Program-made: the position numbers and the translations under genes
Shown here: in pieces, positions 48,627 through 60,900 of the stretch
Layout of the letters: every line of letters starts with the position of its first letter
Numbering within the stretch: position 1 is the stretch's first letter
Notes under the pieces: generated by a model
Told to the model about the DNA's origin: nothing
What the model saw: only the letters and a program-made list of their open reading frames with translations
The model's database searches: none
Assembly (NCBI GenBank): GCA_015227615.1
Contig: JAALGZ010000066.1
Coordinates: 1 to 64,000 of the forward strand
Reading direction: 5' to 3'
Length of the DNA stretch: 64,000 nt
From: Labyrinthula sp. Ha
Taxonomy: Eukaryota; Sar; Bigyra; Labyrinthulida; Labyrinthulaceae

Positions 48627-50660
48627 AATTGGATTTAAATAGAATATTATCTAATAAATGAGTTGAGTATGTGTGTATGTTTTTAACTCTTTTGATAGCA
48701 AAAGTGATTTATTGAACTGGAATAATCTGAAAATAATAATTATTCATTTTATTGCATTATTGCACTTATTAAAGAATTATCAATAATTTTGTAACTAATT
48801 TTCCATCTTTTTAAATAAAGAAAGCTTTGAAATTATAAAACTTTATTCTGGAAAGTTTATCTTTTTTATTCAGAGGATAAAATAGATTTGTTCAACTATG
48901 TCTATTGTAAAACAAATATTTTTTTGGTTTAACTCACAGTTTCAATGAAAGTAAGAAAACTATTCAAGTTATTCATTAGAAAAAATCTTTCCCAAATAAT
49001 TTACTGCTCTGTTGACACAAAAAATATATTTTCATAAAATAATGTGATTTTCTAACTGGACAGAAATTTCGGTTCAATGAACAAAAACTAAGTGTTCATG
49101 TTCAAATTTATTGAATGTTTGAGTGCTTTGTTTATGAGAAGGCAAAGTATTAATTTATGTTAAAGAAACTATTATAAAGAGACAATTTTAAACAAAATAT
49201 TATTGCATGACCTACTAATATTTTTTTGTCACATTATGTAAATTAAACTACATGTTTTAAAAAAAACTTTCTTGGAATATTCTGATACATTTTGTCACCA
49301 TATAAATCTGCTATAAATCCAATATACCTTTATAAATAAAAACAGCTGCTGCAAACTTCAAAATACACACTTAGTATTTTTTTTATAGGAGGCTTAGAAA
49401 ACATATATTACTTATTTCTATTGACCACATTTTATTCATTATTGATCCACCTCTTAAATGAATGTAAGCTTTTCCATTTTCGTTGATATTAGTTAATCAG
49501 CTTCAAAGACAAATTATGATTCTTCTTAGTGCACTTTAAATACAAAGCAAAATATTCATTAACAGCCTTTTGATAAAACTGGTTTATAATTTATAATCAC
49601 TGTGTATTAATTATTATCCACTGCGTAAAAAACACTACCAAGAATTGGATCTCTACTTTTTGATACCAAACTAATCAAAGTGCAAGACGGTTTTTGAGTA
49701 CTTAGTAAAAGGAGGATTTCCATCTTTTAGATGAACAGTTTATATATTTTCTTTTGTTAATCTTAATCCATTTTTTTTCAGCAAGAATTTCAACATAATT
49801 TATTTTAAAGATGAATCTACTTCAGAAACAACTTGATTGGATATTTTATGCAACATCCTGTTTACTCACAGAAAATTCTTTTTATAAATATTATTGTATA
49901 ACTTTTCTGCTTTTACCGAACTTACTCTTAATTCAACCAAGTAAATATCTTCTAACCTTGATATAAGTTTCATTAATATTGTTTTACTAAATGTGTTTAT
50001 TTCGAGTGATCAGGATTCCATCCTTTTACAAAGCAATATAAACAAACTCAAAGAAAGAAAACTAGTTATCTCCATTCATTACCTGAATCTTAAAATCTCT
50101 TTTTAATTTTCTTTATATTTCTTACATTCTTTTTTTGTTCAGAACCTTTTAACTAAAATAAACGAATTCTTTTACTTTAGCTCTATCACTAATATATTAA
50201 AAAATAAACAACAGTCACTTTCTTTTAGTTTATACTGAAAAAAAAACAGAATCATTTTCTTCTCAATGGCGCAAAGGTTTTGTTTTGAGTACTTTTCGAA
50301 ATATGTTTTAAACATATTTAAGTTGTTCAGCATCCACATGTTCATCAGTACAATTTTCTACATTATAATAAATTTTTCTTTTCTCTGATCTTTTGGCTTT
50401 AATATGAAAAATATTTGCGTGAAAATAGCTAAAAATCTAAAAACAACCTTTAATTACGCTTCATTATAGAGTTTAGTTACAAAAAAGAATTAGTGTTGTA
50501 CTTTCAAATCTTCTAGAATAAGAATAACTTCAGCAGAAAAGGTATGTCTAAGGATGAATTTTAATATTTTTCAACTTGAATTTACGGATATTCAAAATAG
50601 ATTATAAGTTCCTATTCCTGTTTGGTAGGGCTTTATTTTCATTGGTTCTTAAGTTTTATA
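48627..50660. other. 3' flank of Roco gene 2, rest of duplicon 2
   Basis: AT-rich, no gene. It aligns in order with four separated pieces of duplicon 1: 6016-7089, 19133-19802, 37413-37919 and 38611 to about 38690. It acts as the empty-site reference for the LTR-element insertions. Confidence 0.65.
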
Positions 50661-51290
50661 ACCCTGAAGTAACTTTGCTGTGAAGTACATCTTGTGGAAT
50701 AATTGAAATAAGGTTTGTCTTGGCCAGCCTTCTTGAGGTCACTTAATTTCATTGAATAAATTATCTGATTTGGATGATCCAATACCACAAAACATTAAAC
50801 ATAAAAACCAATGAAAAATAAAATTAAAAACTGCAATGAGATTAATAGCAAATGTGCAAAGGTAATTCACTTCACGCTATTAACTTATAGGAAGAATAAA
50901 AGATAGATACATCTTAAACTTACAGACCACTAGTTTAGTGAAGAGAAGCTATATTTATATGAAGGATGTTAGGAGTTCGGAATGTAGATAGCTGATAAGC
51001 CGCACAGGGCTATGGTTAGCTTTTTTAAAGAAAAATTAACCATTGGCAATGTATATGAATGAAACAACAAAAGAAACATTAAATAAGAACCTTTAAATGC
51101 CAACAAGGTATTTACTTTTTATGTTTTTATATTCTAGAATAAGAAAAGGATAAGTATTGGGAAGTGAAACAATTTTCTGAGAATACGGATGAGAGTTAGA
51201 TTAAGGGACGCAAAGGGGAGTGAGTACGCTTGGAAAACCCCCTGAAACTAAAAGTCGTTGTTGAGACAAGGAGAGTTCCTGAGTCCTAAG
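50661..51290. other. AT-rich intergenic DNA
   Basis: No gene, RNA or repeat is recognised. The alignment to duplicon 1 ends near the left edge. Confidence 0.4.
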
Positions 51291-51294
51291 AGAG

Positions 51295-52660
51295 TTAGTA
51301 CGTTCGGAAAACTCCCCAGATAGGACATATGTAGACGAGTATTACAATAAAATCTATTTGGCTGTTAAAGTTGAGTCTACTTTGACTCCTTACAGCAGTC
51401 CCTTTCTTCCTCTGCTTTCTTTTGCTTGGAGACAGGATCGTCGACCCTGGGTACTGAAAAAGGGACAAGTCCACATCGGAAAAGTTCCCATCGGCGATCT
51501 GTCTCAAGGCGTCTGTCATATGTATGACAGTAGCGTACGCCTTTTCCCATCTTTCGTCAGTGCTGTACTGAGCTTCTTCCTACAGCAGTTTACAGGCGGA
51601 TTAAAACTTCAAGTACCTCGCTTCTTCGAAACTAAAGAATCCTCAAAGCCAGGCATCTTAACGTTGAAGTTCTGAGCATCATCTTCCTTTAACTCTGATC
51701 TTCCGAACTCTCTCATTGCTACGATGAAGCAAAGATAGTTCTCAGGACGCCACCTTGGAATTAAATGCATCTTCTGAATATGTTCAACTTCCAACTTAAT
51801 TTGAGAACGGGTGAAACACCTGCACTAGAGTTTGAGGTTTGTACAACAAGCGCATGTGCAGAGTGGAATGATGCTTTTATCAATTCTTTTAATGGGCAAC
51901 TCAAGAGTTCTTCTCTCACGGTTTACCTTCTCCACTGCCAAGTAGCTTTTATTCCCACGATCCAATAAGATGAAACATCCATGGACCTTCTTCAACTCTA
52001 CTGTCAACCTTTCACTTACTTCATTCGAAACATCACCTCTTTCAACGACAAGTTTCTTGATTTTCTTCAAGTTGAATCTGGTGTAATCCTCAACTTGGTT
52101 GTCATGGTAGGTGACAAGTTGGTCAAGGGTTCATCCCTCTTGTTTCAGGGAGAATATACCTTTTTCTTCGAAGTTGATATGGAATCCTTCAACACGTTGA
52201 GTCGAAACATTTCCAAAGGTCAAGTTGCTCTTAATAAAAGCCTGGCAAAGGGTCTTTTTTTATTTTTCTTAGAATTTCATAGGAACGTTTGCTGCTCATG
52301 GTCTTGTAACTTACTCATGACATTATACATCTCATCAAATTGACTCTCACAGCCTAGATCCTTACGTATCAGCTTGTTAATATTATCCATGAAACTTGTA
52401 AAGTCATCCCCATGAAGTCTTTTTGCTCCAGATGAAAGGGAAGAGGAAAGGTTTTTCAGGCAGCGAACATGGACCGCTGCAAGATTTTGGGTTAACTTCA
52501 CCAGAACCAGTAACCCACCGGGCATGAATGCCTTTGTCTTCTTCAGTTCAAGGCCAGTAAGGCCTCGTGTCACATCCACATTATTCTCCGTTTGCACTAG
52601 ACTGCAACCAAAGTTGACTGTCTTCATGAAACAATCAATAGCCACAGTAAGCACCGACAC
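51295..52660 (-). pseudogene. decayed minus-strand coding stretch, family unknown
   Basis: About 1.4 kb with clearly higher GC than the surroundings and protein-like reading on the minus strand in several pieces (longest about 127 codons at its upstream end). I recognise no domain. It is broken several times, has no visible tiny introns and has no LTRs around it. It could be an old mobile-element or virus-derived gene, or a dead host gene. Listed because its composition and coding look are distinct. Confidence 0.4.
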
Positions 52661-55400
52661 GAAGATATACCTGGAAAACCTCTGAGCTCTGTCGATTTGT
52701 CCTGATTCAAACTACAGATCTACTAGTTTTTTATGCGGTTTAGCTTGAAAACTTACTTCGTTTTGTGTTGGTCTTCCGTTCTCCTAATTAGCAACGTGCA
52801 TTTGAAATCTTCCACCTCTGCTAGAGACTGTTGATCAGTCTTCATTAATATCCGCACGTTAGTGTCTTCAGAGTTCCTTCTTTTTCTTAATCTTCATAGT
52901 TCACGTTTAATTAAAACCTATTACAATTTTAACGTTAGGACCTGAAGAGACGCAGTAGTAGCCGATGCACCGTCAGGGCCTAAGGAGAAGTAGGAGCGGT
53001 AGCCCGCTGTGGCAGACCACTAAGTGCTTGAAGTATGACCATTGTATACTTTTAAATTCAGTTATTTCATTGGTAGATAGTATTTGTCATTACTGTGTCG
53101 GAATAGGACATAGTGAAGAATCTAACCAATTACGAATTAACAGAGAATAACGAACGAGAAAAAGGACTAACTTGGCAAGGAAAACTACGTGGTAGCCCAC
53201 CGATGCTACGAGAAACAAACAGAATTAGTGCACGTGGGGCAATTTTTGTCGGAGCTCTTACTCAAATGAAAAAAAAAACTTGAAAAATGATGTGATAACT
53301 GAATTTAGTTGCTTAGATCTAACCGATATAACTCAGAATTTTTGGTACTCTTAACTTAGGAAGACAATAAAGCTATAGCTTCTTTTCTTTTTTTGTAGCA
53401 GTGTTAGAAAGATTGTAGTAAATTATTTGAAAGTACTATTTTTAATTTCTTATCAAATGTTCACGACAAATTCAGACTAATAGCTCATATTGAATCAACT
53501 GTTTCATACGATAATCTGAAAATAAGTGGAATGTTCTACTATCGTTTAGAGTCAAGATTGAGCTGGGGTTGGCCTGTTTTTAATCCTTACCTCTGTTGAT
53601 ATCTTGTCTCCTGCTTTCGGTACACATTGAAAGTCATATTTGACTTACGTCGTACGAAGATTGAATTCCGAGCATAAGATATAACTTTGGAGATATGAGT
53701 TTGTTAAGATCGCTTCCTATTTTTCATAGTTATGGTCTGTTATATGACTGTAGTTCACGATAAGTAACGGTAACCTCAATACATATATATATGAAGCTGC
53801 TTATCGCAATTTCTGCTAAGTATGATTAAGGATTTATCATATAGCTGAATTAAAGGGAAATTAACAGGAATTACAATAAGTAGCACTAAATATCAGAAAA
53901 TAACGATATTGACCAAGTGCAACAAGAATATAAACATTTCTTCCTAGTCGATTTCAAGACCAAACTTATCCGGCCAAACGTAACGAAAACACTGATTTTG
54001 TTAACAAATACTTGCTAACAAAGAGAATAAAAGCCTGTATCAGAGATGAGCAAGTTAATTTTGTTTGACGCAACTTCTAGTTTGGTTGTTTTCTACTTGT
54101 CGGAGCTATTCCAAACCTGGGCAGTATGAGTACTGTATTTGTTTGTGAAAAGATGAACTATCTTTTATCCCTAATCAACGAGATAAAAGATGAATGGAGA
54201 GCATAACACTGTGCAATAATTCTTAAGAAAATAAATTCAAAAAGATTTTTAGATCCCAAAACTGTGGTGGGTATCGTTATGATCGTTGTTTTCATGATAT
54301 ATGAAGGCTTTATTACCAATAAAACCGGTAACCTAAATTTCGCAATAAGGTTTCCGATAGCTACCGTTAAGCTCAATAATGAAACCTAGTCAAATTCTAG
54401 TATAATCTAGAATTTTCTCAAAGTTTATGGAAATCTACCGGTATTGGTTTCTTCTGGATTTTTAACTGGCTAATATATCGCGACTGTCGTAAGAAAATTC
54501 AAGCCTACTCTAATGAAACTATAAATGGAGAAATATTAGAGTAACGGTAAGGGTTAGAAAGTAAACATGACAGATGTGTATGGAAAAGGCAATAAAAGTA
54601 CGCAAGGAGGTTCTTAAGGTACTAAAACCTATATCCGTCTAACTTTATTTTTCGAAAGAGTGCATACATTAATCGTGGTAAAGAATGGAGTTTCTTGTTA
54701 AAGCAATAACAGGTAAATTGTTGAACATATTTACATAGCAGTATAGAGTTAATAGTGCCTAAGTGGATGTAATCCAGAGAGCGAGATGCATATTGGAGCA
54801 TATTATTGGAATATTTGATCTATTGGATGAGTTTTTTCGAAATAATAATGTTGTCTATGCAACATATTCTTTTTATAAACGCCAGAGCATATGCAGATAT
54901 CTTATACTGGAGCTATTATCACATGAAAGTATTGGAACTGTGGTTAGCACTTCAGATTTTATTAAATGAATGTTCTTCTTTTTACATTTTTAAAGAAAAC
55001 AAACCTACCCGAGAGGCATTATATAGCTCAAAGAGCAATACAACAATTTCTGGTTTCGTCAAGAACAAACTCAAAGCAACCTTCTCAACTTTTAAATTCC
55101 ATATATTCACATGAAAGAACTATTTCAATACATTTAACATCATAAATTATGACGTTTTCCCTTCAACTCCATAGAAAAAAAACTTCTCTTTGTATATGTA
55201 AACTATTCCAACTTTTTCTCACAAAAGGAATCTTCCAACACCGATCCAGGAATAACCAATCGCAAACCACTATTTTGTTTCATTCATATTGCAACATACC
55301 AGAAGATTTAACGGAGAAATCCGATAAAAAAAAGTCCAGGCAGTAAAATAAACACAGCTCATAATAAAAACCTTAACTCTTACCTAAATAAAAAAATAAA
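52661..55400. other. AT-rich intergenic DNA
   Basis: No gene or element is recognised. Short open stretches on both strands show no motif. Confidence 0.4.
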
Positions 55401-56659
55401 ATGGGAAAACGATTTTCAAAAGTAAAAACAATCGAGTAAAATTTATTATTTCCCTTTATATATATAGAAAAGTTGCAGTAAGTGAAGGTGAACTCTTCAA
55501 GTCGATTTATGACGATGAACATCCAAATAGTTCTATAAAATTTGGAAAAATATTTAAAATGCTTTTATATGGACGTATTTTTATATATATATTATATTTA
55601 TTTTAGCTGGAGAATGTGGTAAAACAACAATATTAAGAAGAATGATGTTAATTCAAGGTGAAAAAGAAGAAATTGAAAAACAATTAAAAGACTTTCGAGG
55701 AAGAATATGTTATAATGTAATAGAAGGTGCAGCTATGGTATTAAAAGCTTTAGTTTATAAATATGAATTACAAATTGAAGGTATTTTATTTTTTTATATA
55801 TTTTTTTTTAGAAGAATATGAAAAATATGCACAAACAGTTTTAGATTGTGAAAATCATTTTCTTCGAGTAATAAAAAGTCCAAGTAGTGCAAATTTAGAA
55901 TATCCTGGAATTGTTGAAGCAATAAGAACTTTATATAATAAGTCAAAAATATTTAGAAAAGTATTAAAGAAAAGAACTGAATATTCTTTATTTGAAAATT
56001 GGAAATATTTTGCCAAAAATTTAGAAAATTATCCTGCTTGGGGTGGACAAAATTGGGCACCTAGTCAAAGAGATTTACTTCATTCAAGAATAAGAACAAC
56101 TGGTTTACAAGAAGTAACTTTTAAACCAGATGAAACAACTTTTAGTTTAATAGATGTTGGTGGACAAAGAGCTGAAAGAAGAAAGTTTTTTTTTCTTTTT
56201 GCAGATATGGATTGTTTAATATTTGTTGGATCTATGGCAGATTATGATGAAAGTTTATTTGAAGATGCAGAAGTCAATCGTTTAACTGAAACACTTGATG
56301 TTTTTGAACAAACTATAAAAAGAGAAGAATTTAAAGATACTTTTATTATTTTATTTTTAAATAAATTAGATTTATTTAGAGAAAAATATGTAAAAAGAAA
56401 AATTCCCATAAGTGAAATTCCAGGTATAGATTTACAACCACCAAAATTAGAAGATGAAGATAAGAAAGATGAGAATAAAAGTTATCTTGCAGAAAAATGG
56501 TTTAAAGAAATATTTTTATCAAAAATACCTGTTGGTAAAGAAGACCAAGTAAAACCATTTTTAACATCAGCTTTGGAAGAAAAAAATAATATACAGGAAG
56601 TAATGCAATTTTGTGTAAATCTTATTCAAAATAGTATTATACCTGGAGCTATGATTTAA
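55401..56659 (+). CDS. heterotrimeric G protein alpha subunit
   Basis: Four exons: 55401-55435, 55468-55574, 55607-55780, 55812-56659, with introns of 32, 32 and 31 bp (GT-AG; phases 2, 1, 1). The spliced product has 387 residues, normal for G-alpha. It starts MGKRFS, so glycine 2 could be myristoylated for membrane attachment. The P-loop near residues 47-54 reads GPGECGKT instead of GAGESGKS and is split by intron 2. Switch I holds RIRTTGLQE with the catalytic arginine; switch II is DVGGQR (220-225); G4 is NKLD (289-292); the G5-like motif is TSALEEKN. The C-terminus (SIIPGAMI) lacks the pertussis-toxin cysteine. The protein would couple a membrane receptor or similar input to effectors by a GTP/GDP cycle. 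It is well diverged from animal and fungal subunits. The long exon 4 has an alternative upstream reading that runs into intron 3, so exon 1 at 55401 is the better start. Confidence 0.9.
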
Positions 56660-57388
56660 AATATATAGATTAATATTTCTTTTGCTTTTAATAGGCTAAA
56701 ATATACTTTTGATTTTTTTCTTTTTTTAAACTTTTCGGATAAAGTTCATATTTTTTATATTCATGAACAGTTTATTAAAATAAAAATTCCAGTTGTATAT
56801 GAAATAATTTATGTAGAAAAGAAAAGTTTGTTTTATTTTGACCAATATTCTTTATTTTAAGTATGTTTATCTCTCAAATATTCCTTTTTGGTTTTTGTCA
56901 AAGTTTTGTGTAAATTAAGATAATATATATAATTTGTATGCTAATACTGTTATATTGCAGATATGTATTTTGAACTAAACACGTTCTATTCTAAAACATA
57001 AAATAACTTTAATATCTTAATAAAAGAAAAAGAATATTTTTTTAAATCAAGTGAATTGTTCAACTGTAATATATATATTATAGATTATATCTTTGGTTAA
57101 AATCATCTTTTTTTCTATTTGTGCAAACAATTAAAGTAAGTGTTTTTTCCAAACAGTTATTCTTAAAGTATATCTCCATAAAAACTAATTTTTAACCAAG
57201 TGCAGTTTATTCTTATAAAATAACTTATTTTTTTATTAAATACAAATATGTTTTTTTTATCATAAACAGAAGTTAAGCTTTAAAGAGAACTAAAAACTCT
57301 TTATCTGAAAAAATATTTTTCTTTCAACAGCAAAAAGAATAAAAACTTTTTGAAATACTATTCTTTTTTATGATTAAACTACTTTCTC
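56660..57388. other. convergent intergenic region, AT-rich
   Basis: Lies between the 3' ends of the G-alpha gene (+) and the basic-protein gene (-). It is very AT-rich with several AATAAA-like strings; presumably both 3' UTRs and polyadenylation sites are here. Nothing else is seen. Confidence 0.4.
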
Positions 57389-57889
57389 CTATTTCCTATT
57401 TTCTTTTTGTATTTTATTGCTTGTTAATCTTTCTAATAAATTACATAATCCGTGTATAACTTGATCTTTTTTTATAACACATCTACTCATTGAACTCTTA
57501 GATTCAAGAATAGTTTTCACATCTAATATCTTGTGTTTATCAAGTTTTTCTTTTACACTTTCAAGTAATCTTGTATTTAAACTTCTTCTTTTTTCTTCTT
57601 GTTCTTTTCTTATTTTCTTGTATTGTTTTGAAGATCTAGACATACTTTGAGTAGATCTTCTTTTTCTTGATCCTTCATAACTCGATGTACTTTCAGAAGT
57701 TTCAAATAGTTCTCCTTCTAAATCTTTAAAGCTTTGCTGTTCTTGAACATCAGGAAAAGGGTCAAAATCAATCTTCCATTCCCAATATTCCATCTCATCT
57801 ACATTTTCAACTTTACTAAAGTTTTGTTTAGATAGTGTTTGGGGTAATTCTTTTGTGTCTGGAAATAAAGTGCACGTGTTCAAGTCCAT
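57389..57889 (-). CDS. small basic protein, possible bHLH factor
   Basis: 166 residues, single exon as read. The N-terminal 65 residues are acidic and include a W-rich patch (EYWEWKIDFDPF), followed by a serine-rich stretch and a basic segment RKRRSTQS. A bHLH-like arrangement follows: a basic region with EEKRRSLNTRLLESV (compare the family's E-x-x-R-R and helix 1), a loop, then IKKDQVIHGLCNLLERL, which resembles helix 2 of bHLH proteins (K..VI..L..L..L). A nuclear DNA-binding role would follow, but the loop is long and the match is by eye. It starts 54 bp downstream of the end of the isocitrate dehydrogenase gene on the same strand. A small upstream exon cannot be excluded. Confidence 0.5.
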   Translation of the reverse strand: MDLNTCTLFPDTKELPQTLSKQNFSKVENVDEMEYWEWKIDFDPFPDVQEQQSFKDLEGELFETSESTSSYEGSRKRRSTQSMSRSSKQYKKIRKEQEEKRRSLNTRLLESVKEKLDKHKILDVKTILESKSSMSRCVIKKDQVIHGLCNLLERLTSNKIQKENRK

Positions 57890-57943
57890 TGAATTATTAA
57901 ACGCATCAAAACTCTTTCTAACTACTGCATCCTTCCAAAAAAA

Positions 57944-60900
57944 CTAATAGTTGTCAATAATTCGATTAAATGCATCTAAAGGTCTCATTGCCTTTTCAGC
58001 CTTTGCTGGATCTGGAAAATAATATCCACCTACATCTTTTGCAGTATGGAAATTATCCTTGAAACCTTGCACTATAGCTGTCTTTTGACTCTCTAGTTGT
58101 TTGTACATTTCAGCAAATTCAGGAAAGTCTTTCGAAAGTGCTTTTGCCCAATATAATGCAAGCCAAAAATGACTTTCTGGATTGGAGACGTCTCCAGGTT
58201 TTCTTCCAGGACTTTTTTGGGTTGCTAAAAGTTCCTTAGTAGCTTCTTCTAGTGCTTCTCCTAATCTTACAGCTTTCTGATTCCCAGATTTCGTTCCCAA
58301 ATCCTTCAAACTAACTGCGAGAGCTAAAAACTCTCCTAGACTATTCCACCTTAGATGTCCTTGATCAATCAGCTGTTGTGCATGCTTAGGGGCACTTCCA
58401 CCAGCTCCTGTTTCATACAAACCACCCCCAGCTAATAGAGGAACAATACTAAGCATCATAGCACTCGTTCCTAACTCCAAAATAGGAAACAGATCTGTCA
58501 AATAATCTCTCAAAACATTACCAGTTGCTGAAACAGTGTCTAAACCCTTTTTCGATCTCTCCATAGTATACTGCATCGCATCTGGAGCTGCCATGATCTT
58601 GAACTCTGCACTTGTACTATTATACTCTGGACTTGCCTTCAAGAGTTTAATTAACTCAGCTAGAGAATTAACAATGTGAAGAAATTATACCATCATGTGC
58701 TCTGTTTTGATCCAGCCAAAAAATAACTGGATTCCCAGTAGCTTCACCCCTTTGAAAGGCCAACTTGATCCAGTCATCAATAGCTTCTTTTTTTGCTTGG
58801 CAAGCTCTATAAATATCACCTCTTTTTACTTCGTGTTCAAATGCGACTTCTTTGGTGCCTAAAAAACAATCACCTGTTCAAACAAGCATACCATTTGAAT
58901 AAGTCAACTCCACAACTAAAGTTCCTTTTGCTTTAATTTCAAATGTTTTATCATGAGATCCATATTCTTCTGCTTTACGTGCCATCAAACCAACATTAGA
59001 AACTGATCCCATCTTTGCAGGATCAAAAGCCCCATTCTGTCTACAAAACTCCATCGCAACTTTATACATTGTCGCATAGCATCTGTCAGGGATCAAGCAC
59101 TTGACCTCTTTCTGTACATTATCTTTATTCCACATCTTCCCTCCATCTCTAACAACTACAGGCATCGAAGCATCAATAATAACATCACTTGGAACGTGAA
59201 GATTAGTGATTCCTTTCGCTGAATCAACCATGGCAATTTGAGGCCTGCTTCCACCGTTTACACTATCCAAATCAAATTTAATCTGCTGAGCTTCTCTTAC
59301 ACCAATAGGCCCAGATCCACTAATACACTCATCTAGAGTTGTATAAAGGGCTCCAATTCCATTGCGAGGGTTAAATCCAAGCTTCTCCAGATGAGCAGTA
59401 TGCTTCTTTAGAGCAGGATGATAATAAGTTTCAACAGCATATCCAAAAATAATGGGATCAGACACTTTCATCATAGTAGCTTTTAAGTGAACAGAAACTA
59501 TTTGTTGACTATTGTCAACAGATGTTAATTCTTTTTTATAAAACTTTTTCAGTTCTTTTGCAGATAAGAACGATGAATCCAAGACTTCACCTTTTTGTAG
59601 CTGTAATGGTTCTCGTAATCTGATTTTTCTCCCAGTGTGAGTAAAGAAATAAAAGTTAGCTTTACAAGCTTCTTTCATGACCATAGCTTTTTCAGATTCA
59701 TAAAAATCACCCTTGTTCATGTGAACCACCCTAGAAGAAGAGGAGCTCGGGTAGGGTTTAATCATTTTATGAGGATACACCTTCGCGTTTTCCTTAACTG
59801 GTTTTGCTACTCTTCTATCACTATTTCCTTGTCTCAAAACTGGATTTACATTACTTCCCAAAACTGTCGCATATTTTGCTCTAGTCGCATCAGAATAATC
59901 TGGTACTTTGTATCCTTTAGCTTGAAGTTCTTTTATACAAGCTAACAGCTGCGGTAGAGACGCAGATATATTTGGTAACTTTATAATATTAGCTGCTCGA
60001 TCACCAGTCAGTTCACCCAATTGTCCTAAAGTATCAGGAAATTGGTTTGGCATAAATAAATTAAGCACTCTATGAGCAACTGAAATGTCACTACTTGTAA
60101 CAGGAATACCGAAAGGTTGAGTAAACCTGTTTATAATAGGTAGAAAGGAATAAGTTGCGAGCAAAGGTGCTTCATCTGTAAGAGTGTATATAATAGACCA
60201 GCGACTTGATCGACCAGTTTCAGCAGGTTTGGGTGGTGATCGAGCAGAAGACTGCATTGGCATGGGTGTTGCAGCATTAGAAATTTTTACAGGAGAAGAG
60301 AGTCCAGCATCCATAATATCATTGAAGGCCTTAACAGGTCGCATTGCCTGCTCAGCTTTATCTGGATCTGGAAAATAATATCCTCCCACATCTTTCGCAG
60401 AGGAGAATTGTGTTTTGAACTGCTGTACAATAGAATCCTTTTGAGAGTTCAGAGAAGAGTATAACTCAGCAAATTCAGGAAAGTCCTTGGCTAAAGCTTT
60501 TGCCCAATATAACGAAAGCCAAAAATGACTTTCTGGATTAGAAACGTCTCCAGGTTTTCTTCCAGGACTTTTTTGGGTTGCTAAAAGTTCCTTAGTAGCT
60601 TCTTCTAGTGCTTCTCCTAATCTTACAGCTTTCTGATTCCCAGATTTCGTTCCCAAATCCTTCAAACTAACTGCGAGAGCTAAAAACTCTCCTAGACTAT
60701 TCCACCTTAGATGTCCTTGATCAATCAGTTGCTGTGCATGTTTAGGTGCACTTCCACCAGCTCCTGTTTCATACAATCCACCTCCAGCTAATAGAGGAAC
60801 AATACTAAGCATCATAGCACTCGTTCCTAACTCCAAAATAGGAAACAGATCTGTCAAATAATCTCTCAAAACATTACCAGTTGCTGAAACAGTGTCTAAA

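Noticed and set aside
58660-58891. The second IDH half as a frameshifted pseudogene
   Set aside because: Removing the two tiny introns gives an uninterrupted frame that matches the first half residue for residue, so splicing explains it.
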